From the NCBI RefSeq assembly GCF_040819555.1, contig NZ_CP161920.1, positions 385,501 through 449,500 of the forward strand: DNA of 64,000 nt, in the 5' to 3' direction. The stretch is from Nitratireductor sp. GISD-1A_MAKvit. Its GTDB lineage: Bacteria > Pseudomonadota > Alphaproteobacteria > Rhizobiales > Rhizobiaceae. Made by a program: the position numbers and the translations under genes. Of this stretch, positions 57,425 to 64,000 are shown one piece after another. Each line of letters starts with the position of its first letter. Position 1 is the stretch's first letter. Under the pieces are notes generated by a model. That model worked only from the letters and a program-made list of their open reading frames with translations, was not told the DNA's origin and searched no databases.

Positions 57425-58681
57425 ATGAATCGTAGTTTACTCATCGGAACGGCGATCGCATCGATCATGACCGTTCAGGCAAATGCTGCCCAACCCGAAG
57501 ATGTGGTGTCGACCTATGCCGATATCGCGCTGGCGACCTATGAAGACAGCCTTGAAACCGCCAAGGCTCTGCGGGAAGCGGTGAAGCAGCTCGTCGCGGC
57601 ACCGTCCGAGGAAACGATGGCGGCAGCGCGTGAAGCCTGGCTCGCGTCGCGCGTGCCCTATCAGCAGAGCGAGGCCTACCGCTTCGGCAATGCAATTGTG
57701 GACGAGTGGGAAGGCCGGGTGAACGCCTGGCCGCTCGATGAAGGCCTGATCGATTATGTCGATGCCAGCTACGGGACCGAATCCGACGCGAACGAGTTCT
57801 ACACCGTCAATCTGATCGCAAACGACAAGGTCAGCGCCGGTGGTGCCGAAATCGATGTCTCGGAAATCACGCCGGAGGTGATTCAGTCCCTGCATGAAGC
57901 GGGTGGCATCGAAGCCAATGTAACGACCGGTTACCACGCCATCGAGTTCCTGCTCTGGGGCCAGGATCTCAACGGAACGGATGCGGGCGCTGGAAATCGT
58001 CCCTATACCGATTTCGACACGAACAACTGCACCAACGGGCATTGCGAACGACGTGCGCAGTATCTTCAGGCCGCAGCCGACCTTCTGGTCTCAGATCTTG
58101 AAGAGATGGTCGCGAACTGGCAGACGGATGGCGAAGCCCGCGCGGAGGTAACGGCGGAACCGAAGGCAGGTTTGACAGCTATGCTGACGGGGCTTGGGTC
58201 ACTTTCCTACGGTGAACTGGCGGGTGAGCGGATGAAGCTTGGGCTTCTTCTCAACGATCCCGAAGAAGAGCATGACTGCTTTTCCGACAACACGCACAAC
58301 AGCCACTATTACGATCTCGTCGGTATCCGGAATGTCTATTTCGGTTCCTATGAGCGTATTGATGGCTCGAAGGTCGAGGGGCCAAGCCTCGCGGATCTGG
58401 TTTCCGAAAAGGATGCCGGGCTTGCCGAAGAGGTCAAGGCACGGCTCGATGCAACTCTGGAAGCCATGTCGGCTCTGAAAGTACGTGCAGAGGGCGGTGA
58501 AGCCTACGATCAGATGATTGGTCAGGGCAATGAAGAGGGCAATGCAGTGGTGCAGGCCGCGATCGATGGGCTCGTCGATCAGACCCGTTCACTCGAGCGC
58601 GTTGTTGCCGCACTGGACCTTTCAGGGATCGAACTCGAAGGGTCCGACAGCCTCGACAATCCAGAAGCTGTTTTCGAGTAG
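57425..58681 (+). CDS. Imelysin-family iron-regulated protein (IrpA/M75 type)
   Basis: A 418-residue periplasmic protein with a signal peptide ending near NAA-QP. The family motif GxHxxE is present as GYHAIEFLLWG (H171, E174). Two imelysin repeats can be seen, the second from about residue 250 (GLGSLSYGELAGERM, then a HDCFSDNTHNS motif). Members take part in iron uptake and are commonly followed by a di-haem oxidase, as here. A weak TGA-N9-TCC near the promoter (57323) is one base from an IRO box. Confidence 0.9.
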   Translation: MNRSLLIGTAIASIMTVQANAAQPEDVVSTYADIALATYEDSLETAKALREAVKQLVAAPSEETMAAAREAWLASRVPYQQSEAYRFGNAIVDEWEGRVNAWPLDEGLIDYVDASYGTESDANEFYTVNLIANDKVSAGGAEIDVSEITPEVIQSLHEAGGIEANVTTGYHAIEFLLWGQDLNGTDAGAGNRPYTDFDTNNCTNGHCERRAQYLQAAADLLVSDLEEMVANWQTDGEARAEVTAEPKAGLTAMLTGLGSLSYGELAGERMKLGLLLNDPEEEHDCFSDNTHNSHYYDLVGIRNVYFGSYERIDGSKVEGPSLADLVSEKDAGLAEEVKARLDATLEAMSALKVRAEGGEAYDQMIGQGNEEGNAVVQAAIDGLVDQTRSLERVVAALDLSGIELEGSDSLDNPEAVFE

Positions 58682-58693
58682 AACCTTATTTTT

Positions 58694-58720
58694 GTGCCGG
58701 GCCGCTTGTCGGCCCGACAC
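58694..58720 (+). other. Intergenic hairpin between imelysin and di-haem genes
   Basis: An 11-bp stem (GTGCCGGGCCG / CGGCCCGACAC) with one mismatch and a 5-nt loop lies 13 bp after the imelysin stop. It has no T run, so it may stabilise the upstream message or attenuate reading into the next gene. Confidence 0.45.
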
Positions 58721-58741
58721 TGCACTCTGTAAATCCCGGCC

Positions 58742-60268
58742 ATGAAAAACTTACTCCGTACCGTATTGATGGTCGGGCCAGTCGCTCCGGTGGCTTTCCT
58801 GACAGCCGCATTTGCAGACATGCCTTCAAAGAGCCTGCGCGATGATCTTTCCAGAGAGGATCTTCTGCGGGTCGAGAAAGTGGTGCAGCCTGCAAGCCAG
58901 TTTGAAAGCCCCGAGCGTTTCGAGCGGATGCCGGGCGGCGCAGCGACCTCGACCAAGCGGGTGAATGCCGACGCGTTCTCACATGCATCCGCAAACCTTG
59001 AGTTTTCGGGCCTTGAGCAATTCCTGCTCGGCAACGGACTGTTTCGCAAGGACTGGGTTTCCTCTCCATCGTCCACACAGGCTTCCGATGGGCTGGGGCC
59101 GCTCTTCAACGCCAGGGCCTGCCAGTCCTGTCATATCAAGGATGGACGTGGTCATGCCCCGGCCAATGTCGGCGATTCTGCCGTTTCGCTGCTCGTGCGC
59201 CTGTCCGTGCCGCCAGATGAAGAGCAGGCGCGGGCGATCGCCGATGGTCGTCTGCCGGCGGCCCCGGACCCCGTTTACGGGTTGCAGCTTCAGGATCACG
59301 CCGTTGCGGGGCTTAATCCGGAAGGGCGCATTGAAATCACGTATGAGAACGTTCCGGTCGAGCTTTCCGATGGCGAAATCGTCACGCTTCGCAAACCCTC
59401 GCTGAAAATAACCGATGCGGGTTTTGCACCCTTGCGGGATGACCTCATGATGTCTGCCCGTGTGGCGCCGCCGATGATCGGCCTTGGCCTCCTTGAGAGT
59501 ATCCACGAGGCCGACATTCTTGCCTGGGCGGACCCTGAGGACGAGAACGCAGACGGCATTTCGGGACGTGCAGCGCGGGTTCGCGGCAGCGATGGCAAGT
59601 GGAAACTCGGCCGCTTTGGCTGGAAAGCGATTGCGCCGGATATTGCAGAACAGAGTGCGGGTGCCTTTTCCGGCGATATGGGGCTGTCGACACCGCTTGC
59701 GCCCGACCATTGGGGCGACTGCACTGCGGCGCAGACGGAATGTCGTGCCCTGCCTCACGGGGCGCAGGCCCGACTTGGGGACGAAGAAGTGCCGGAAGAT
59801 CTGCTGGATCTCGTCACCTTCTATTCAAGCCACCTTGCCGTTCCGGTGCGGCGCAATGCAGATGATCCGGCGGTCCTTGCCGGCAAGAAGGTCTTTTATC
59901 AGACGGGCTGCATTTCGTGCCACCGTCCAAAATACGTGACACGCCGCGATGTTGAAGATCCGGCACTTCGATTTCAGCTCATCTGGCCCTATACCGACAT
60001 GTTGCTGCACGATATGGGTGACGGGCTCGCGGACAACCGTCCCGAGGGGTTGGCAAATGGCCGTGAGTGGCGGACGCCGCCTCTGTGGGGCATTGGTCTG
60101 ACCGGAACCGTTCACGAAGAGGCGACTTTCCTTCACGATGGCCGCGCACGCACGCTGCTTGAGGCCATCCTGTGGCATGGTGGCGAGGCGCAGGCTGCGC
60201 GGGACAGGGTTGTCGGGATGTCGAAGCAGGACCGCGACAACCTTGTCCGTTTTCTCGAATCCCTTTGA
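58742..60268 (+). CDS. Di-haem oxidoreductase (DUF1111 / putative thiol oxidoreductase)
   Basis: A 508-residue periplasmic c-type cytochrome. A signal peptide (ends near AFA-DM) precedes two CxxCH haem sites: C127-C130-H131 (CQSCH) and C390-C393-H394 (CISCH). The layout is that of the DUF1111 family, linked to imelysins and iron uptake. It forms an operon with the imelysin upstream (60 bp). The usual second imelysin and DUF1513 gene of this locus are not seen downstream; the GntR gene ends 6 bp away on the other strand. Confidence 0.88.
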   Translation: MKNLLRTVLMVGPVAPVAFLTAAFADMPSKSLRDDLSREDLLRVEKVVQPASQFESPERFERMPGGAATSTKRVNADAFSHASANLEFSGLEQFLLGNGLFRKDWVSSPSSTQASDGLGPLFNARACQSCHIKDGRGHAPANVGDSAVSLLVRLSVPPDEEQARAIADGRLPAAPDPVYGLQLQDHAVAGLNPEGRIEITYENVPVELSDGEIVTLRKPSLKITDAGFAPLRDDLMMSARVAPPMIGLGLLESIHEADILAWADPEDENADGISGRAARVRGSDGKWKLGRFGWKAIAPDIAEQSAGAFSGDMGLSTPLAPDHWGDCTAAQTECRALPHGAQARLGDEEVPEDLLDLVTFYSSHLAVPVRRNADDPAVLAGKKVFYQTGCISCHRPKYVTRRDVEDPALRFQLIWPYTDMLLHDMGDGLADNRPEGLANGREWRTPPLWGIGLTGTVHEEATFLHDGRARTLLEAILWHGGEAQAARDRVVGMSKQDRDNLVRFLESL

Positions 60269-60274
60269 CGCCGT

Positions 60275-61093
60275 TCAGGGAAGAGGCGCTAAAGGACGAT
60301 CGTCTTTCTGGTCCAGGTTGAGTTCGGCGACGAAATCAAAGCGATCGCCCTTGAAATAGGAACGTGTGAGCTCGATCACGCGGCCTTCTTCCGTGCGTGA
60401 GATGCGTTCCAGAAAAAGCGCTGGCTCGCCGGCATCGGCCTGCAGCAGGCGGGCATCGAACTCCGGCAGGGCACAGGCATGCATGCGTTGCAGCGCCCGG
60501 TGAGGGCGCGCTCCGGCGCGTGCCAGGGCCTCATAGAGGGAATCACCAGGCAGCGAAAGTTCCGGCAGAAGATCCGCGGGAACGATGGCGAGCTCCACGG
60601 CGAGTGGCAGTGTGTCGGCCAGTCTCAGCCGGTGCAGGCGCAGCACGCGGTCGCCCGGTGACAGACCGAGCGTCATCGCCTCATGGGGGGATGGATTGGC
60701 GTATTCGCGCTCCAGCCAGCGTGTCTCGGGTCTGCGGCCGTAGGACAGCATGTCTTCGGTGAAGCTGGTGATGGTGGCCAGCGGTTGCTCGAAACGTTCC
60801 GCGGAGTCAAGAACATAGGTTCCCGAGCCGCGCCGCTGCTCGACCGTGCCGTCCCGTACGAGAAGCTCGATGCTGCGTCTCACCGTGACGCGGGAGAAGG
60901 CAGTCGCCTCTGCAAGCGATCGTTCGGAAGGCAGGGCGGCGCCAGGTTTCAGCGCCCCGTTCTCGATCAGCCGGCGGATCGCCCCGGCAAGCCTGATGTA
61001 GCGAGGCGTCGCGTCCGCTGTTCCTGCCTGCATGATCTGAGAAAGCCGTTCGCCAACACTGTCCATATCCGCGCTGCGGGATCCGGCCATCAT
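60275..61093 (-). CDS. GntR/HutC-family regulator of amino-sugar genes (NagR-like)
   Basis: A 272-residue repressor. The winged helix (LIENGALKPGAALPSERSLAEATAFSRVTVRRSIELLVRDGTVEQRRGSGTYV) begins near residue 40 and a UTRA ligand domain follows. NagR/DasR-type members bind glucosamine- or GlcNAc-6-phosphate. The divergent murQ/SIS operon fits that role. The start is uncertain (ATG 61093 or 61090, TTG 61102). Confidence 0.87.
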   Translation of the reverse strand: MMAGSRSADMDSVGERLSQIMQAGTADATPRYIRLAGAIRRLIENGALKPGAALPSERSLAEATAFSRVTVRRSIELLVRDGTVEQRRGSGTYVLDSAERFEQPLATITSFTEDMLSYGRRPETRWLEREYANPSPHEAMTLGLSPGDRVLRLHRLRLADTLPLAVELAIVPADLLPELSLPGDSLYEALARAGARPHRALQRMHACALPEFDARLLQADAGEPALFLERISRTEEGRVIELTRSYFKGDRFDFVAELNLDQKDDRPLAPLP

Positions 61094-61118
61094 GTGTTTC
61101 AACCCCGCATGGCTAGAG

Positions 61119-61140
61119 TGGTATTATTCAGATAATGCCA
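61119..61140. promoter_or_regulatory. Candidate GntR operator in the divergent murQ/gntR region
   Basis: TGGTATTAT and ATAATGCCA form an inverted repeat with a 4-bp centre (8 of 9 arm positions pair). It lies 26 bp from the regulator start. A second possible half-site pair (TTGGTATC, TTGGTCTA) at 61262-61280 lies just before murQ and resembles the dre motif of DasR. Confidence 0.55.
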
Positions 61141-61314
61141 ATTATGCGCCTTCGCAAAGGTAGAGGCAAGACTCGAAGCGATCTGGATCGTTGTCGTTGG
61201 CCGAATTAGCGGAATTTTGCGTTCGGGAATGGATTTCGAGAGAAAACGTTGTATAACACATTTGGTATCATATTGGTCTAGTCGGCCGGGCGTTTGACAA
61301 CCAACGGGGTGTTC

Positions 61315-62205
61315 ATGACAAAACCAACCGAAACAGCAAGTCAGGCCTATCGTGAGATCGAGCGCTTCGCGACGGCCGACATGCTCTCTTCGATGCTCGA
61401 CGGCCAGAAGGCCGCGATCGACGCGGTCGGGAAGGCGCTGCCGGCCCTGGAGGCTGCGGTGGAGGCCGCCGCAGCGCGCCTTGCCGACCCCGACAATCGC
61501 CTTGTCTATGTCGGAGCCGGAACATCCGGACGGGTGGGCGTGCTTGACGCGGTGGAGCTGTATCCCACTTTCGGCTGGCCGGAACACCGTTGTGTTCATC
61601 TGCTGGCCGGCAGCGATATCGCAACCCCCGAGGATCGCGAGGGCGCGGAAGATGATGAAGATGCAGGACGAAGTGCCATCGACGACGTATCCTGCAAGAC
61701 TGGAGACGTCGTGGTGGGGCTCGCTGCCAGCGGAAGCACTCCCTACACGCTTGCCGCCGTGGAGGCAGCCGGAGCGCGGGGCGCACTGACCATCGGCATC
61801 GCCAACAATCCGGGCAGCCCGCTTCTCGAACGTGCCAACCACGCCGTGCTTCTTGAAACCGGACCGGAGGTGCTTGCAGGGTCGACGCGCATGGCGGCCG
61901 GCACCAGCCAGAAGATCGCCATGAACCTGTTTTCCACCGCGGTCATGATGCGTCTTGGCAAGGTCTATCGGGGCCGCATGGTGGATATGAAACCAACCAA
62001 CAGGAAACTCGTGCAGCGCGCCGTCGACATGCTGATGCAGGTTGCGGAGTGTGACGAGGCGCAGGCGCGGGAAGCGCTCGGCAAGACGGGCTTCCATGTA
62101 AAGCCTGCGGTGCTGGTGGTGCGCGGCCACGCGCCGGAAGAAGCTGCGGCTCTTCTTGCCCGCAATGGCGACGATTTGCACCGCGCGCTCGCAGCAGCCG
62201 GCTGA
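61315..62205 (+). CDS. murQ: N-acetylmuramic acid 6-phosphate etherase
   Basis: A 296-residue MurQ with a SIS fold. Signature segments are VYVGAGTSGRVGVLDAVELYPTF, GLAASGSTPYTLAAVE, and GPEVLAGSTRMAAGTSQKIAMN. It splits MurNAc-6-P into GlcNAc-6-P and lactate in peptidoglycan recycling. The ATG at 61315 is chosen; a TTG at 61294 is also open. It pairs with a second SIS isomerase downstream, both under the divergent GntR. Confidence 0.94.
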   Translation: MTKPTETASQAYREIERFATADMLSSMLDGQKAAIDAVGKALPALEAAVEAAAARLADPDNRLVYVGAGTSGRVGVLDAVELYPTFGWPEHRCVHLLAGSDIATPEDREGAEDDEDAGRSAIDDVSCKTGDVVVGLAASGSTPYTLAAVEAAGARGALTIGIANNPGSPLLERANHAVLLETGPEVLAGSTRMAAGTSQKIAMNLFSTAVMMRLGKVYRGRMVDMKPTNRKLVQRAVDMLMQVAECDEAQAREALGKTGFHVKPAVLVVRGHAPEEAAALLARNGDDLHRALAAAG

Positions 62206-62245
62206 CCTTGCCCAGAACACTTAAAACCCAGGCAGAAAGACAGAA

Positions 62246-63277
62246 ATGACAGACACTCCTTCCCTGATGTTTCAGGAAACCGGTGAAGCTGCAGAGGCCG
62301 TCGAGCGCCTCTTTGCCAACGAAGCCAGGACATTTGCCGAGCTCGGCAAGGTGCTTGCCGAACGTTCCCCTACCGTGGTGAGCATGTCGGCCCGTGGTTC
62401 ATCGGATCATGCGGCGAGCTTCTTCAAATATCTTTTCGAGATTCATACCGGCATTCCAGTGGCATCCATCGGGCCCTCGGTCGCTTCGGTTTATGATGCA
62501 TCGCTCAAGCTTGACCGCGCGCTGCACATCACCATTTCACAATCCGGCGGCAGCCCGGACATCGTGGCCGCTCAGAACTCGGCCAAAAAGGGCGGTGCGG
62601 TCACGCTGGCGGTGGTCAATGTGGCCGACAGCCCGCTCGCAAGGGAAGCCGACATCGTTCTTCCGATCCACGCCGGGCCGGAACGCAGCGTTGCGGCAAC
62701 GAAAAGCTTCATCGCTTCGGCAGCCGCACTTGCCGGGGTGGCGCAGACAGCTTCCGGCGATGCGGCGTTAAAGGGTGCGCTCGACCGGCTGCCGGCAGCG
62801 CTTGGCGCGGCCTGTGAGGTAAACTGGGAGCCTGTCGTTCCGATGCTGACCAAGGCCGGATCCGTCTACACGGCCGGTCGCGGGCCGGGCTTTGCCATTG
62901 CACTGGAGGCCGCTCTCAAGGCGAAGGAAACCGCACAGCTCCACACCGAAGCCTTCTCTCTTGCCGAGCTCATGCATGGGCCGATGCAGCTGATCGACAA
63001 GGGCTTTCCCATTCTTGCCTTCGTGCCAGAAGATGCGGCACTGGCCTCCAGCACACAGTCGCTCGAAAAGCTTCGCGGATTCGGCGCACAGATCGCAAGC
63101 TTCTCCTCGCGTGACCTGGGCGAACGCACCATCGCCACTCCCTCGACAGGCTATGGCCAGATCGATCCGCTGGTTTCGCTGGTTGGCTACTATCGCCTGA
63201 TCGAACGCGTTGCGCGTGAGCGCGGGCTCAACCCGGATACGCCTGACAAGCTCAACAAGGTCACCCAGACCATCTGA
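62246..63277 (+). CDS. SIS-domain sugar isomerase, probable glucosamine-6-phosphate deaminase (NagB-II)
   Basis: A 343-residue protein with two SIS domains: SARGSSDHAASFFKYLFE and SQSGGSPDIVAAQN in the first, TAGRGPGFAIALEAALKAKE and HTEAFSLAELMHGP in the second. It resembles the isomerase half of GlmS and is the NagB-II type, which makes fructose-6-P from glucosamine-6-P. It follows murQ after 40 bp. Together with a deacetylase (NagA, not visible here) it would complete muropeptide sugar recovery. Confidence 0.87.
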   Translation: MTDTPSLMFQETGEAAEAVERLFANEARTFAELGKVLAERSPTVVSMSARGSSDHAASFFKYLFEIHTGIPVASIGPSVASVYDASLKLDRALHITISQSGGSPDIVAAQNSAKKGGAVTLAVVNVADSPLAREADIVLPIHAGPERSVAATKSFIASAAALAGVAQTASGDAALKGALDRLPAALGAACEVNWEPVVPMLTKAGSVYTAGRGPGFAIALEAALKAKETAQLHTEAFSLAELMHGPMQLIDKGFPILAFVPEDAALASSTQSLEKLRGFGAQIASFSSRDLGERTIATPSTGYGQIDPLVSLVGYYRLIERVARERGLNPDTPDKLNKVTQTI

Positions 63278-63282
63278 GTGGC

Positions 63283-63303
63283 GGCACCGTTTCGAACGGT
63301 GCC
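63283..63303 (+). terminator. Hairpin after the SIS isomerase gene, weak terminator
   Basis: A perfect 9-bp stem GGCACCGTT / AACGGTGCC with a 3-nt loop lies 5 bp after the stop, without a T run. It probably marks the end of the murQ operon. Confidence 0.5.
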
Positions 63304-63387
63304 ATGGGCAGGCGCATCATATCTCTGGCGCCAAGCTTCAACCTGCGTTAGCTTCCGGCACGTCACGATTTGCCGGAAGCACCCCCA

Positions 63388-64000
63388 ATGACATTCATCC
63401 CCGAACCCTCCATCATTTTTCAGTTTGCGGTCGCAACACTGGTGATTTCCATCACGCCGGGGCCCGACATGACGCTGTTCGTGGGGCGTTCGCTCAGCCA
63501 GGGGCGTGCAGCAGGCTTTGCCTGCATGTTCGGTGCCATGACGGGGATCATGATTCACACGGCGCTGGTGGCACTGGGGCTTTCCGCCCTGATCGTCGCT
63601 TCGCCCGAGGCATTCCTTGCGCTCAAGGTGTTTGGCGCTGGCTATCTGATCTGGCTCGCTGTTCAGGCCATCCGCAAGGGCTCGGCCTTCTCGCCCGAAA
63701 AGAAGGGCGGCTCGGGACGCTCCCTCCTGAAAAACTGGGCCACGGGGCTTGGCATCAACCTGCTGAACCCGAAGATCATCCTGTTCTTCATGACGTTCCT
63801 GCCGCAGTTCGTTTCGGCAAGCGATCCTCACGCGCCCGGGAAACTGTTTTTCCTCGGCCTTCTATTCATCCCGCTTGCTCTGCCTGTCGTTGCGCCGATG
63901 GTCATTGCGGCAGACAGATTTTCTAGGCTTCTGCGAAAGAGCCCGCGCGTGACACGTGTCGTGGATTATCTCTTTGCCGGCGTATTTTCTGCATTCGCGC
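63388..64000 (+). CDS. LysE/RhtB-family amino-acid exporter, 3' end outside the window
   Basis: The frame opens at ATG 63388, behind GGAAG, and is still open at the end of the window, giving about 204 residues. It starts with a hydrophobic segment and the LysE motif ISITPGPDMTLFVGRSLSQGRAAGF; later NWATGLGINLLNPKIILFFMTFLPQF is also typical. Family members export amino acids or homoserine lactones. About six helices are expected and most are visible, so only a few residues are likely to be missing. Confidence 0.9.
   Translation, partial: MTFIPEPSIIFQFAVATLVISITPGPDMTLFVGRSLSQGRAAGFACMFGAMTGIMIHTALVALGLSALIVASPEAFLALKVFGAGYLIWLAVQAIRKGSAFSPEKKGGSGRSLLKNWATGLGINLLNPKIILFFMTFLPQFVSASDPHAPGKLFFLGLLFIPLALPVVAPMVIAADRFSRLLRKSPRVTRVVDYLFAGVFSAFA

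Noticed and set aside
1..64000. tRNA, rRNA, transposase or phage genes
   Set aside because: No such sequence was recognised by eye; a covariance-model search could still find a small RNA.

Overview
The window is a 64 kb stretch of a GC-rich alphaproteobacterial chromosome. The gene content (mnmG-rsmG-parA-parB next to holA, ffh-rpsP, asd-leuB-leuD, cpoB-tilS-ftsH-glmM, Omp25/31-like porins, Mur, sitABCD, RhtX/FptX-type siderophore uptake, CtrA-type boxes, RIME-like intergenic palindromes) points to Hyphomicrobiales (Rhizobiales), probably close to Phyllobacteriaceae. The origin-proximal partition locus carries a parS site inside rsmG. No rRNA, tRNA, CRISPR array, prophage or insertion sequence was recognised.

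Layout. 1-4 kb: end of mnmG, rsmG, parA, parB, holA (convergent). 4-8.6 kb: a MarR regulator and a two-gene indolepyruvate oxidoreductase system. 8.7-14.8 kb: argG, a secreted MltB-type lytic transglycosylase, a small secreted protein, then ffh, chorismate mutase, GNAT and rpsP. 15-18.3 kb: asd, leuB, leuD on the minus strand. 18.6-26.3 kb: a CitE-like lyase, DUF1737 protein, a zincin, cpoB, tilS, ftsH, glmM. 26.4-28.4 kb: two tandem outer-membrane beta-barrel genes, each with a CtrA-type box. 28.5-39.5 kb: polA, an RhtX-like siderophore permease, a TonB-dependent siderophore receptor, Mur and the sitABCD metal importer.

39.7-54.3 kb is the most distinctive region. A minus-strand operon encodes a 2-aminobenzoyl-CoA monooxygenase/reductase-type fusion flavoprotein, an SDR, a MarR regulator, an enoyl-CoA hydratase, an acyl-CoA dehydrogenase, a CoA ligase, tryptophan 2,3-dioxygenase, a complete branched-chain-type ABC importer and a RidA protein. 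A kynurenine-formamidase-like hydrolase is divergent. Together they read as tryptophan to kynurenine to anthranilate to anthraniloyl-CoA catabolism; only kynureninase is missing from the window.

54-64 kb: a D-lyxose isomerase-like protein, a secreted protein, an ACP/ketosynthase pair that closely resembles NodF/NodE, an imelysin plus di-haem oxidase pair for iron, and a GntR-controlled murQ/SIS-isomerase operon for amino-sugar recycling. The window ends inside a LysE-family exporter.

A striking technical feature is that five genes between 26.6 and 37.1 kb (first omp, polA, the TonB receptor, mur, sitB) are each broken by one extra base in a G/C run at a GGCC sequence, while everything else in them looks intact. 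This looks more like a systematic sequence error than gene decay, but it should be checked.
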